In this document: one piece after another, positions 12,290 to 26,600 of the stretch
How positions within the stretch are numbered: position 1 is the first letter of the stretch
Layout of the letters: every line of letters starts with the position of its first letter
Origin: Drosophila pseudoobscura
Taxonomy: Eukaryota; Arthropoda; Insecta; Diptera; Drosophilidae
DNA length: 64,000 nucleotides
Reading direction: 5' to 3'
NCBI RefSeq assembly: GCF_009870125.1
Contig: NC_046683.1
Span: forward strand, 3,162,001 to 3,226,000
The notes under the pieces: generated by a model
The model's input: only the letters and a program-made list of their open reading frames with translations
Told to the model about the DNA's origin: nothing
Databases searched by the model: none
Made by a program: the position numbers and the translations under genes

Positions 12290-15200
12290 CCAAAGCTACA
12301 ACCTACGTTTTCAGGGACAGAACGTTTTCAGAACCCAGCAGAATAGTTCTTCAAAACCTCAAAATATACATACATGTAGGGCAGTCGAGGGAAGTGGCTA
12401 GGCTCCTTTCGCAGGCTCCACTGTAGCACAGTGTTATTTATGATTATTGCGAAAATTCTTAAATAAATGTAAACGTTGCGTTTCCTTTCCACTCCCGCTC
12501 CTACGCCCGCCTGCCCGCCCAGGCTCCCCGTTATAGACCGCATCGTCCTGCTGAGCGAGATATAATGAGTTTTTTAATAAAAACTGACGGAGCATGGGGC
12601 AGGATATAATGCCAGGACGACGCTAAAGGTAAAGGCGACAACAACAGCAGCAGCGGCGGCGGCAGCGGCAGGACGATGATGGAAAAGGGCACTGACGATT
12701 CTAGACTTCGTACATCCCTCGCACCCTGGCGAGGCTTCAACTATTCATTCAAAATTTAAATATACGGCGTCACCCTTCATTTAGAAGATGGAGAGAGATG
12801 CCGCAGGAGAAGCAGGAAACCAGCAACAATGGCCAAGAGAGGAGAGGAAGTAGGACAGAAAATGAGCGAAAAGAATTTCCCAACTCAAAGGAATTGAACC
12901 GAGACCTTTTCGACTGGCCAATGCCCGTATGATACATCCAGAGGGGGCTCTTCTATAAGACTAGCCACTGCATTGTTGTCCAGAAACGATGATTTCATTT
13001 GATTTACACACAATCATAGCCAGAGCAAATCAATTACCAAGTCCAGTCAATGGCTGAGGCCAGAGACTATTATGGTGATGATATGCACTGTATACCAAGG
13101 GGAATTTTTTTGGGCTGGGGAGCGGTTTTTGGGCAGCCAGTTACCTGGAATTTCATGAGCTTTTTTGCTGAATTTTAAACGCCATTCGCCCTCCAGGTGC
13201 AAATGTCGTGACTTGAATTTCCTTTTTCCACAAACTTTTCCTTCCATTTTTTTTTTTTTTTTTTTTGCTGTTGTCGTCCTCTCTGGTAATGTGCTTTGTT
13301 ACCTGTTTCGCCTTGGCTTTCTGTGGCTTTTCTGACTCCATGAGGGGCACGGGGTAGGGTACTTGTGGATGGAAGAGCAGGTCAACAGCCGCTAGGCCCA
13401 GCAATCAAAAAATAAGAAAGAAATAAAAAATAAACCAGCAAAACGGAGGCGAAGAAAGGAAATTACTTTGAAACTTTGTCAGTGGGAGGGAGAGGGGGGG
13501 ACGAGGGTGCCAGGAATCATGGAAAATCTACATATTATTTATTGATGAACACTTTCATTTTTAACATCGAATATGTACGCAAAATGTGCCATTTCCATAT
13601 ATGTATTTCCACATCGACTTCTGTGAGAAGCAGGCGCTTAAAAATTTAATTGAAATGCATATGCATTTATCCTGCACCAAAGTCTAATTAATTTTATGGT
13701 CCTGCTCTACCATTGATGTAATTAATCAAAATTCTGCGAATAAATTACTGCGTGAAAAATAATACGGGGCGAGTGGATCGCATAACAGTCCGTATAAATA
13801 TACATGAAGGTGGGAGGGGCAGCAGGCAGGAAGCAAGGATAAACATCTTGCTAAGCCTGGTATGATTGGAGTTGCCTTGAAGTGCTTTGATGTCCATCAA
13901 AATGGTTGAAAATGCATATTAAATGGGCGCACTAAGTGGCTTCCTTCAAATGCTTGACAATTAGCTAATAGCCAAGATGCAGATACAGATACGGATGCGG
14001 ATACAGGGAATGAGAGAGACACTGAAATATTAGAGGCTCGAGGACATTGTATCTGCTTGAAAATAGCAGCTCAAATATATCGATAAAAGGGTTCAAGTAA
14101 TAACGAAGCAAAAACTTTCCACTGCCAAACGAAATTCCCAAGTGCCAAACCAAATTGGACCGGCAATATTTTGCCTTAAAGCCCTTTTTGAAGCAATTGA
14201 AAAGTTTTCTGTTTGGTATACTCGTACTTCAGCTGATTTACGTGGAAGTCTTCGGCTCAAAGGAGCGCCACAATGCCAGAGAAAAGTGTAACATTTTTGG
14301 AACGACGAGAGGGTGAGGGCAACAGCTGCAAATCATTAAAACTGAAATGTTCTGTACTTCCCCGTGAGTACTCGCATCTCTTCACATGTCGGGCGTTTCT
14401 GTGGCTCCTTCGTTCTTTGCTCCGAATTTAACGCATTCGTTTTAATACCTTTGTACATATATTCATAATTTTTTGTTGCTATTATTATGACTCCTTAATT
14501 TTAAGCCTCAAAGTTTCCGGTTTGTTTTTTATGCCCACACTCCACACTCAACACAGCCAGCCAAAGAGAAAGGTATCACAGGGTAGGTGTGGCCAGTCTT
14601 GGAAATGCTACAAATATTGTCTAAAAATATACGATAAATGCAGGCAATTTTGTGAGCTTAAGGGGGACAGAAAATGATGCCAATCAATGATCGATTTGCA
14701 GGTAAATTGAAAGGAAAACTGCTTGGAGTTATTGCTTTGTTCCTGTGAAAGTCTCTGTCGTCTTGTCGGCACAAAACAATGGCTTCAATTGATTTCCAGT
14801 CCCATGAACGACCAGGGCTAGTTACCGCCACAATCAGGGCTCAACAAATATCCAATTGCAGCTTGTTTGCTGAAAACTTTCATCGAACATTGCATACTTA
14901 TGGGCGGGGAATTGATTGGCTCCGACCGAGCTCCCACCCAAGGGAGGAGGCCTGCGGGGCTTGAGGGGCTTGAGGGGTGGCTCGAGTACGAAATGGAACA
15001 CTGCTGCACCCAGGAAGTTGCCAAGTGGCGTATACTTGATATCCTCCAGATATTCCCCAGTGGCTGGGCGACTCGAAAGCTTTCACTGTAGTAAGTACGT
15101 GTACAGACGAAATGGAAACCGCATACAGACAGATTCTTGGCGTACTTAAATTCTGAGTTGCCACAGCGCCTGCTTGTTCTTCTTCAAATAAGAAAACAAT

Positions 15201-16180
15201 TAAAATTTCCACAAAACTGTCTCATCAAACAGAGGAACAGCATTAGTTAAGAGTGGATTATAATGATTATCGAATATGATTCAATAGCATATATAATCTA
15301 TAACATTTTAATCAATTTCATGTTAACTTTGGCTAAAAAGCCCTCTCTCTCAAACCCTTTTCCTCGTGCAATGTGCGTGCTCTGGTGAAGGGGAGCTGGT
15401 GTTGGTGTGAGAATAGAGCCAAAGAAGATATATTGTTGTTGACTGAGGGCCGGGTATGAATATAGAGCCGCGGCCTTTGCCGCTCATTTAATCACGTCAA
15501 AAGGCAACTTTTTGGAGGCCCGAAGTTGGCTCGCTCTCTTCTCCGTTCACTTGAAGGCTTGTCGAGGTTTCTGAAATTTTCAACTCCGCTGCTCTTCCGT
15601 GTGTTTTCTTTAGCTGAAGGATATATGTATACTCTATTTTCGGTAATGAACATTTATGATACAATTCCGATTTATTTTTTATTCACGAAATCGAGAGCTT
15701 ACTATTTACTAATCCAAAAGGCAACTTGGTCTATTAAAAGTCATAAATTGAATTTTAATTACATTCGTCAAGCCCTTACAGGCTATCGTCCTCTTGCTTG
15801 AGTTGTTCCGTTTTTCTGTTGTTTTTTTTTGATTATAATATCATCCTTTACGCGTGGCGTCAGCAGTTGCACAGCTTCCGAAAAGAATGAACAATAGCGT
15901 AACGATAATTGTGACAGGTTTTCACAGAAAATTAGGAAGGAAATTCACTGGTGCACACGCACAGACTATACAGAGTTTCTGGGTTTGGTTTCCATCAGGG
16001 GTGGGGCATTGGATGCTGGGGCAAGAGTAAAGTTTTGTTTGGAGCGTGTCGGTTGCTTCTTGGGCTATTTCATTCTTAAAATTCGCCACTCAACTCGAGT
16101 AATTTGGCTCGACACGCGCACTCTCGCACACACGCACAATCACGCACGCACGCACACACGGCTGGCAGCCATTTTGACAC

Positions 16181-16214
16181 ACACAGAGACACACAGAGAC
16201 ACACAGAGACACAG
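16181..16214. repeat. 10-bp tandem repeat
   Basis: About 3.4 copies of ACACAGAGAC next to other CA-rich repeats. Confidence 0.85.
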
Positions 16215-18030
16215 TATATACTCACATGGCCTGTATGTGCTGACATTTAGATTGAAAAACGAGCCAAAAACGACCAAAGGCAATATATAATCGAAAAATA
16301 CTTCGCTCCTCCCGCCGGTCCCAGTCCCAGTCTCATTCCCAATCCCTCACCCCGCCCCCGATGCCAACGCACCTGTCTCCGAGCAACGGGAAATGATACA
16401 AAGCAATGTTTTCGTGTAGCTGCCGCCAGGGGGAGCTGCGATCCAGGTGTGCCTGTGTGTGTGTGGCAAGTGAAGTGAAGTGAAGCGTATGCTAAATTTT
16501 TATTGAAGTGCATACAAACAAACATTCCCGAGGGCGGCTCGAGGGAGAACTGATGACACCGCCCTCCGCTCCGCTCTCCCCAATTTCAGGGCTTGTCGAT
16601 GGTAATTTTCCTGTGTGCAGAAGCACATGAAGCTCCTCGAGTCAAAGACGTTTAAAAAATACAATTCAAAAAAGTGCAAATGTCGATGGAGCAGGGTCGG
16701 AGGGATACTCATTCTGACATGGCCAAGGACACGGTCCAAGGACGCAGACAGACAGCCACAAGGACCCAACCTGGACAACAGAAAAAGATAATTTACTCTA
16801 TGGAGTCGGGAGCCGCATATGGAGTTTTCAAAGGGAATATTTATCAATTTTATCGGTTTTTTCCGGAAATATTGAATTTTTTTTCAGTTTTTAAATTTAC
16901 GTGAAATTATGGTTTTGGTACTCTGATTTTTTTATTATTATGACAAAAAAAATAGCCCATTTCGAGCCCAAACTGATTTGTTTCTAGGGTACTTTGAATA
17001 TTCCTTTACTTAATCTTGGGCTTCTGGGCCTCGTCTAGGCCTAGAACAATGTCTAACATTTTGATTGACTGTAAATGCCCTTATTCTTCCTTATCCTTAT
17101 CCAACAAATGCTAACAAAAGTTTAGTGTTTTCAGGCTAAAGTATTTCCTTTGTCTGACTTTCATGTAAATTTTTCATTCAGCGGAAAATTTGCTGTATCC
17201 AAATCCCGTTTTAGCTGCCCAGCTGTTATTTTCAATTCGCATTTAAACAAGCTTTGGGGGAGACCCGGTTTCGGTTTAGGGCATGAGCCAGTCTCCCACT
17301 GTGGCTGCCACAGGCACTGCCACTGATGACGAGATGGCGCCAACAACGACACAAAACCTTAGTTCAAACACTCAATCATTTTTACACCCCATCAATACAC
17401 AAACACACACATACACACACAAATACACAGACACTTTCGACGCCAGCAAACATCTGTTCGGTACACACACACACACACATACACAGACAGTACAAAGGGG
17501 CAGCCTCTCGGCTAAGTGTTGAAAGCATCGGCAAACAGGTGCAGTGTAGCGTATTTTACTATAAATAAATTTTCAATATTGTTTTCTCCTTCTATCTTTC
17601 TGCTGTTGTTGTTGCTGCTGCTGTGGGCTCAACGCAAAAAAAAAACACACACACTGTGGTGGACGGACTTTTTGAATATTTTGTATATTTTTGTCACACA
17701 CTTTTTTGGGGCGGTGCGCCAACTGAAAGCCAATTGAATTTAATTCTCTTTTCAAGAGCATACAATGGCACTGTGGGAAAGATACATTCCCTTGCATCTA
17801 AGCAGCATTCCAGGACACTGTCGGCTGGGTATACCCCAAAACAAAGAGCACCCTTCAATGTGGTCAACCCACCCCATTTCGGTCTGAGGTGAGTCAACGT
17901 ATTCCCAGGAGAACGAGAGCGAGAGCGGTGTGTGCTTTATTTATTATTAAATATAAATAATGAAAAATCAATAGAAATTTATTTATACATATTCATCAAT
18001 GTGGTATACAAATTGAGACCAGAGCCGGAG

Positions 18031-18066
18031 CCCAGCTCAGCCCAGACCAGCCCAGACCAGCCCAGA
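18031..18066. repeat. 10-bp tandem repeat
   Basis: About 3.5 copies of a CCCAGACCAG-type unit; the first copy is variant (CCCAGCTCAG). Confidence 0.8.
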
Positions 18067-19923
18067 GGATACCATCAACAAAATGAACATCCCAACTGAC
18101 ACACACACACACTCAGTGCAAAGTTCATGAGACAGGGCAAAGGGGTCAGCAGCCACAAGGAGCAGGGGGAGGAGAGGAAATTAACTTTAGGATAAATTTG
18201 TCATGTTGTCGGACAAAAAAATGGGCAAGAGAACGGCAAAAAAGGACACGCTCAGAGGATAACTCAATTATTGATGGTGCACGGGTATGCATATGCGGAT
18301 GAGAGCCATAACGGCATACAAATATTCCACTGAGAGGTGCCATAGTCAAGGCTGTTATTCCCATCTATTCATTTAACTTTTTCCAAGCCACTCACCGGGA
18401 ACGATCAGCCCATAGGACTGCACCTCCAAAAAGTATACATACATATACTACATGTCCCCCTACGCTGTCATGAACAGCTCTGTTCGGAGTAATTACGACT
18501 ACGAAAATAAAATTGATTTACATTTGATTTAGCGACGTGTGAATGCTCTACTTCTTGCGTTAGAGAGTAACGTCACCATTTGACGGAGAAGAGCGAGAGC
18601 GACATATTTTGTCTTCTCCAGGAAGCGAGGGAGCGTGTATCTCCAGATAGGCACCATCCTCTATATGCTCCTCATCATACAAGATAATGCGAAATAGATG
18701 ACTTGATAGAGTTCAACCAATCCACTCAAGCAAGAGCATAAAACACAACCAATGAGGACGTTTACTAGGCGCATGTTCCACCATGTTCTCCATCATGTTT
18801 TCAGCTTTTTAGCTAGTTGTTAGGTGAAGTGAAGATTGATGGATTGCAATAATTAACATTAGAATAGAACTAGACCTCGTGCTTGCCTTCGCCATCACCG
18901 GTGTGTCCTCCCTCATGAAAAGTGCAAGAAAAATTGATAGAGATGTGCGGCCTGCTTTGTCCCTGTCCAAACACAATAACCACATCTCACCAAATGAATT
19001 TGTCCCCCTTTTTAATACATGGAATAAGTCACATAAATCATAGTATTATATGTGCATATACCAACTGACTGCCGGGTAATATAGTAGTAGTCTGTAGTCA
19101 AGCTGCCACAAAATGTTAGTCATGGATAATCTGGTAGCCTTCCATTGGCCAAGCGACACAGTCCGCCCTGACTCCAAGCCGGCCTCTGTGGCACCTGTCC
19201 TCTGCGGACTCTTCATGGAAATTGGCAATAAAATTAAATTAATTTAAATGCACGTTAGCAACAAACAATCGTTAAAGGGAGACGGAAACTGAAGCAGTGC
19301 CAGAGCCAGAGCCAGACCATGAAAGAGCTTACAATCTTATTACTTTATTGCCACTTGACTGTCTGTGGATGCTGAAGGGCTGGTGAGCAAGGTACGGCTT
19401 GGGCTGGGAGTGGGACTGGGCCTGGGCCTGGGCCTGGGACTGGGAAAATGGGGAAAAGGGTTGCTTCCCGTCTGAAGCTGATGAGAGTGTTCAATTTGTA
19501 AAGATTGGTTGACTCAGCAAGGTAGCCTTCTACAGCTGAAGCAAATCCCAGCTTCAAAATAGTTCAAGGCGAGTAATCAACTTAAGAGATACATGAGTAC
19601 GAATATCTCTGCTGGTGCCATGGGAATCCGATTATCCGGAATATGGAAAATTGTGCTAACATTGTTTTTCCAATGTTGAATTTGCGTTGATTAAACTATT
19701 GCATTGGCATGCACGTGGGCTGCAGCTTACGGGATTTGACTAGAGATTTTCTATGAGGATGGCATCCCTCTTGAGGTATGGCAACGTAGTAATATTAAAA
19801 AAATATTTAATATTGGGATACTTTTGCAATTTACTTGCAACAATTGGCTCCCCAAATCTATTGTCGTGAAAATGGTGTCCAGACCATTTTCCAGTTCTAG
19901 ACAGCTTCCATTCTGCTATATGT

Positions 19924-19960
19924 ATCTCGCTCACTTCGCCAGGAGGCGCCACTGGACGGG
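19924..19960 (+). promoter_or_regulatory. CTCF-like element, copy 3
   Basis: The + strand reads ATCTCGCTCACTTCGCCAGG then AGGCGCCACTGGACGG. The CGCCAGGAGGCGCCA part is CTCF-like; the CTCGCTCACT block on its 5' side is shared with copies 1 and 4. Confidence 0.45.
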
Positions 19961-22900
19961 AAAGAGATAGAGTCGCTCTCGCTCGCGCGAGCGCATGGCA
20001 TCGGAAAAGTATTTTCTTCATTTCATATACACCTCCTATACCGAAATATTCAATTATCAAGAGTCAATATTGACTACCAGTTCATTTTCATTCGCAAATG
20101 TAGTGTTTCCACTGAGATTTCATGAGTTGAGGTGACCTTTGCGTGGGAGTGGACAGAAATAAATTCATAGTTTGTGTGAATCGACTGTTGAATGAGAAAA
20201 TTATTCAATTCTCTACGGACAAAAAAGGCAAACATATTTTATTCAAGGTGGCGGCACTCCTTGCATTATGAGCAAAGCCACAACTGTTGCTCTTGTTGAT
20301 GAGTGCATTTGAATGAAATGAAATTTCTACTCGAGGCAATCAAATGCAAATCGTTTAGGCCGTGGGGTCTTGGCTGGTAAGACGGGGAGGCGAGAGTGGG
20401 GATTGTTGGTGGCTTTGGGGCTTCATGTTTCATTTCATTTTGGTTTGTTACGCAATCCAAATGACTGACAGCTAAATATGCATATTCAATTAGTGGGAGA
20501 GAGCCGAAAGGAAAAGGCAAGAGAAAGCAGCAAACAACAGGCAAAAGGCAAAAGGCAACAGGCAGGCAGGCCGGCAGAGGGTAAGCAGCGCCGAGCAAAG
20601 CAAAGCAGAGAAAAACAGCCGCAGGCCTTTTCGGCTACTCCCCCTCCCTCGCGCCCACATCCGCACAAATAAAGACACACAACGAGTGTTTGCCTGAGAT
20701 GCCACTAATTGGAGCGAGATAAAGGAAGGGAGAGCGAGCCGCACTCTCTTTTCTGCTGCCCTCGGAGGGAAAAAAAGCTGGAGATAAGCTTCGAACATTT
20801 TGGTTGCAATACGAAATCAGAAATAAATACATCATATATCAAAATAAATAAATAATTTTAATCGCACCCAGCAAACGAAGAGTTGCACTGAGCAGAAAAA
20901 ATATTAATCAGTACCATTAAAATACATATGTACATACATACATATGTATATCGACATATACTCGTACCGAGAACGACAAAGCCGCATGGAAGAGCGGGAG
21001 AGAGAACCGTAGCTTTGAAACGGCAGTCGATAAGCTTTTCCGCATACAAAAGATCAGCAGCAGGTAAAGCTCTCTTCGCCGTCTCTCTTTGCCATTAAAC
21101 AGTTGTTTCTTTTGTTTGTCTCTCTGAGGAAAGAGCATTAAAGGTTTCTCAGATTTTGGTGTTATCGCTCTACTGCGCTTCTGCTCTGCTCACTTCGACA
21201 TTCGACTGGAGAGCCATGTTAAGGAGCAGGACAACAAGCGTGCCAAGTACCGACGAGGGCTTGGCCAGAGGGGAGACCAGAGAGCAGAAAGCAGAAATAA
21301 AAGAAAGAAGGAATACAAATGTTTGGAGAGCGCACACTTTTCGACACTTGTGGAGCATGGCTCAAGAGTGGGGGGAGTGGGGTGTGTACGTGTGTGCGGG
21401 TGTGTGTGGACACGTACGAAAGCTAAAACAACTTTTCCTTGCTTATTTTCGCCTCGCCTTTGCCCCGCTCCCACTCCCGCTTCTACACCAACCCCCCGCA
21501 TGTGTATGTGTGTTTAATGGAAGCGAAAATAGCGGTAGAAAGTTCTTTAAATAGTATCACACGAGTGAGCAGGGTTTAACCCTTAGTTAGCCAAATGGGT
21601 CATTAATCGGCAGCGATACTGGTAGCATTTCCGCAGCCACTCCCGCACCCGCACCCGCACCGACATCAGTGCGAGTTCTTTATGGGTTAAGCATATGTCC
21701 AGCAGCTCCTTCCATCTCTGATGCGCTCAGCGCACCAACCGAAAGCACCAGCCACAACCCCAGCCACAGCCCCAACCCCAACCACCACCTGTCAGAATCT
21801 ACACACACACACACGCACACACATTTCGTAACATTCCAAGCTGGCTGACCACTTACTCCATAGGGCCATGTGCGCTTTATGGCTTGCCACACACACGCAC
21901 ACAAATGTTTTAACCCCCAGCGTCAGCTGTTGCCTGCCATCATCATCATCATCATTTCTCCTAAGCTGAATCTTTATTTCATTCCATTTTCATCGAAATT
22001 TGTGCAGAGTTTGCGAATAATAGAAATCATAATGGAAACGGAAACGGAAAGGAAACGAGAAACTCCTGCTCCCGCAGGACATACATGTACATATATATGT
22101 ATGTATGTGAGAGGTCTGGCCATGACAGCAGATCCGTTAACTGCCTTCATTCTAAATAATACAAGTTATTTTTCATAGATATTTCTGGGCCAGATATTCT
22201 GATTATCCGATCGAATATAATATATATAAAATGCGTTTATCAACATTGCGAAAAGGAAATTAATCGAAAAAGCGATTTTAAAAACGTTTTTGAAGAATGT
22301 ATTCAAAATTCAAGGTTTGGGCATGTGATCCACTCAACCAGGTGCACAACCCGATTTTTGTCTCGGCCCAAATACATTCGAAAAGTCTCATCTTATCCGA
22401 GAACATGACTCGAAGACGATACAATACCCTATGTAGATATCCACTATAATTCTTTGGATGCATTTTATTCCCTGCAAGGACTTGCAAGGCAATACCCTCT
22501 CATTTGTTTATATAAGTTGAAATCTATATGTAATTTAAAGTCAAAATACCATAAGAGATTTTCACTTTGAGTGATGTTTCATGCTCAAGGGGGTGTGGTT
22601 GATTGTGGTTTAGGTTTGGACTAAGTATCGAGTCGAATCAAAAGCTTATGAAGAATAACTCTCCAAACAGAAAGCAGGCTTGAAGGAAAAACTAAAGTGT
22701 AATATAAGTGAGGAAGTGTTAAATTGTGGTAAATCGAAAGAAAAATAGAAAACAGATTCATAGGATAAAACTTTGGCAAAGTTGCATATCAACAATCCCA
22801 TCTGCAAATCCACAAATATTCCGCAAACGATAGTTTATCTTTAAAATGGCTGTAAACACTGCACTTAGCAGCAGACCAGTGAGTGGTAGGACAAAAAAGT

Positions 22901-23562
22901 TAATGTTAGGTGTAGGGCGTCACTGGCAAGCCCAGATAAAGTTACTCATGTCGGTCCCGTTTCTCAGTGTGCATGTCCTTTGATAATTTCAGACCAAATT
23001 CGGCGAGGTTTTTACACAAGTTTGGCCATGTGCAGGCATAGTTATTGCTCATTGTGTGCCATATCCAGCGTTAAATATTTGGCAGAACCAAGAGCAGAGG
23101 CACTATCCACACCCGGCCGTACCAGTCCTTGCTATTTGTAATTAAAAAAGGCCCAGCCGAACGCGAACAGTCAAATTAGGCGTGTCCCTTAGCCGTTATT
23201 CCGCTTGTGTTCTGTTTTGATATTGGCTTTAGTGCAGATAGGCGGTTGCCTGCGGCTAAGCAAATAACTGCGGGTGGACAATATCGCACAAAGTGCAGGA
23301 CAGAAAGGGATTGCCAATGGACTGAGCGAAAATTGGAATGCCACTTTACCAATCCGGGGGCCAGACAGTAATTGCAATACGCAGCCATTGTTGCGATAGC
23401 ACACTGGAAAAGGAGTACAAAGGCGGTACGCTAGATACGAGATGCGAGAGGCGGCCACGATCTCAATTGCAGAAGTGGGTGCTGCCTCGCATCCACAGGA
23501 ATGAGCATCAGGGAAAACGCAACGCATAAATCTGATATTGGAAGACTGAGAAGACGAATATA
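19961..23562. other. non-coding region
   Basis: No recognised gene. It contains AAAGGCA-rich sequence (20,510-20,560), ATACATACATATGTA motifs (20,925-20,950; 22,080-22,110), a CCCGCA repeat (21,640-21,661) and ATC triplets (21,937-21,955). A 133-codon minus-strand frame (23,189-23,590) has no ATG at its start and no motif. Confidence 0.5.
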
Positions 23563-23600
23563 CCTCGCTCACTCCGGCAGAGGGCGCCACTAGACGGTCG
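23563..23600 (+). promoter_or_regulatory. CTCF-like element, copy 4
   Basis: The + strand reads CCTCGCTCACTCCGGCAGAG then GGCGCCACTAGACGGTC. GGCAGAGGGCGCCA is a close CTCF-type core. It is the best conserved of the four dispersed copies relative to their shared consensus. Confidence 0.45.
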
Positions 23601-26600
23601 ACTAGTGGTCGAAAACGCTTTCTTCTTCCTGTTACACACTTCTACACGAATCGAACATACCACTACACTCATTGTGGGCTACAAATCAAGTTAAGGTACT
23701 CCAATCTCCTCCCACAGACAGGCACACTAGCAAACACCGTTCAAGCCAAATAAATGTTGCCTTAACGATGTCTTACAGGCAGGCTGCGCCAAAAAGTAGG
23801 CTGCAAATGGATTGCACTTTTTGAACTAATGGAATTACTTAGCTTTGCTACTAGCCGTTTCCCATAAAGTTCACCAAAAACTGGACCAATTAAGGGAAAT
23901 GGTACTCTTTGCAGGGGAAGGCGGGCTAAACGAATTGGCGAAATAATGTTCAAGAAATACGAGTACTCAACGGATGCACTTGTGCAGCCCAGGCCACTCG
24001 AATATTGATTCACCCCAGACGACGAGAGAGAGAGGGGAGACTGGGAGACTGGGAGACAGGGAGTGCACCAACGCATAACACCCCTTCATCTCGCTTTACA
24101 AGGGCACTTAAGCAAGTGGCTCTTTCCCTTTTCCCTTCCCTTGCCCACACTCTTACGCGTACTTAAGGGGAATGAGAGTGGAAGTTGCGCTCACTTTGCT
24201 GTCCAGCACTCTTATTTATTTTTAATATTTTATAATGGTGCTTGCTCTTGTATTCATTTCGAAGAAAACGGCAAAATTTTAATTGATGTTCCGTTCTCTA
24301 TGTAATGTGTATCAAAAATGTATGAGTTCTTCGCAACGATTTCCTTTGATGCTGGTCACTCACTCTCCATCACTCTCTTTGACTAATGAAAATGCAGCAC
24401 GTCAAAAAAGATTAGACAACGTGAAAATAGTCAAAGGAGTGGCAGTAAAACAAGAATATAGGGCTACTTTCAAGGACTGAGACTTATTGGACCTTCCTAT
24501 ATTTATCGATCCAAAGGAGCTACATATTTCTATAGATACTCATAGTTGTTGATCAGAAAATGCTGATTCGGAAATTCCCAGCTATCAGCCATGGTCCGGT
24601 TATCGCAAATGGCATTATATTTCTACTGCTTTGGGATTCTACCAATCTATTTTCCGGTACATCTTTTGACACCAGATGCAACCACAAGGGGATTTGGAAT
24701 CTCTTTGAGGAGGGAATACTAAGGTAAGGGCACACATGCCGCGATATGCTACCCATATAACATACTATGATCCTACGCTGATCTATCTATTATCTTACTA
24801 CTAAGTATGACAATTCTCCGGTTATCGCAAATTTTGTAAATTGGAAAAGCCAAGGCAAGGCTGTACAGTGTTCACATAGCTAACCAGATTCAATCCAATC
24901 AATCAAAATGCACTATATTCATACATATGTATTTAGTAAGAAGAAACATAGTTCAAAGTTTAGGAAGTGAAGCAAAGCCGCCTCCAATACCCTCTCAAGA
25001 AGTTAAGCCATCACATAACAAAAAAAATGCTTTATACAAATACGATGTCAAACAGAAAAATGAATATTAAAAAAACGGTTCATTCAAATTGGATTTGTTT
25101 GGCGGAAACGAAAGAAAAAGCGTGCCGCTGAGACAGCTGAAAATAATCCACAGACGAGTCCCAGGTGGGGAAAATTAAGTGGCATGAATAAGCAAATAAA
25201 CTATCCACCACCTGCCACCTGCCATCCCACAGATGCATGCCACCCAGCCGCCTACTCGGATGAGCCGTCGTACGAGTGTCCCGAGTCGGGACAAGAGCGG
25301 GCAAAGAGGACACTTTTTTCTGCTATTCAAAATAAGACAAGCCGCTGGAAGTCGATGCCGCGAGATGTGAGTTTGAGTGCACACAGAACACACAGTGGCG
25401 GTCACATGTCTATGTACTTGATCAAAACTTGTCTTCAAACTGGATTTGTTTTCGAGCATAGGGACAATACTTTTCGTATATTTTGGTAGGGCGCATTGAA
25501 AAAAATAATAATCAGGTTTTTGTATATCGTATTTAGATAAATATTACTATATTCACCAGATATGTGGCGGTTTTCAACAGAACGAAAGAAGTACTACAAC
25601 GAGCGTATTCTTCTGTCCGACACTGTACAGTTACTGTAGGGGTACTCATGGAGAGCTCATATGCATCAAGTGCGTTTTCCAGCGTAAAAAAAGTATAAAA
25701 TCGTGCAAAGTGTCTGTAAACATTTATTTCAAAAATTTATGAATATTGTTCTCGCTCAGCAATCTCAGCAGCGACAAACAACAACAGTTTTCATCTCTCA
25801 CACAGCCCCTACCCCCATAACAACCCACTTCCTCTACCCCATTGCCACAGTTCTTTTCAGCTTTGAAATTGTTCTGGCAACGCCATTGTCTACTTGTTTC
25901 TCTACGTGTAGTTGAATCCATGCATGTGTGGGGGCCATGTGTGTGTGACATATTGTTTCGAGACATGATACTTTTATTTTCCCTATGTCATGCATTGGGT
26001 GGTAATACATGTGTACCGCTACCCAGTGAAAATGCTCTGCAGATGCGAAAATGCAAATAGCATTGCTATTCTATCGACCACTATCACATAGAGTCACGTT
26101 TTTAAAGAAAAACTTATGGAACTAAAATAGGATCATAAGAGGACCACATTTTTAGAACTTTTTCATAATACTTTTTGAGAATACGTTAAGTAATATCAGA
26201 CTTCGCACCACCCGTATTTCTTATTTCGACGACTAATCGGAGTTTATTCTATGATCCGGTACTCTTCGTTGGATACCAACGTCTTTATTATAAAATTAAA
26301 AATATTTTGATGAAGATGTACGAGAAATCCAAAAAACTTTCCAAAACAGTAACATTTTTTAAGAACTAAATTTGATTTAGGTATATTAGAGATTTTGAAA
26401 GCAACCGAGAGCGGGTTTCTAATTGTTTTTGTATTTATTTTTTAATGTCTTTGCAATTAGTGCCATTGGCAAAATTAAACTTTTGGTGTGCACTTTGAAT
26501 GACACAAAAATGTGGTTGCAGGGGCCTGGTTGAGTAAATAGCATCCGCATTCTTTAAACCTACAATTACTGGAAGCAACTTTCCAAAATATATACATATG

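Larger units (their letters stand above)
12290..19923. other. non-coding region
   Basis: No recognised gene. It holds an 18-T run (about 13,249-13,266), AT-rich intergenic sequence, CA/CG-type repeats near 16,120-16,160, a 10-bp tandem repeat (16,181-16,214), CA-rich stretches (17,397-17,490), a CCCAGACCAG repeat (18,031-18,066) and a GGGCCT/GGGACT run (19,400-19,443). Confidence 0.5.

Noticed and set aside
12886-12950. tRNA-like GGTTCAATTCC on the minus strand
   Set aside because: The flanking bases do not form a T stem, and no anticodon arm or acceptor stem could be paired.
23189-23590. 133-codon minus-strand ORF
   Set aside because: Starts at GTG, has no motif and overlaps a CTCF-like element.
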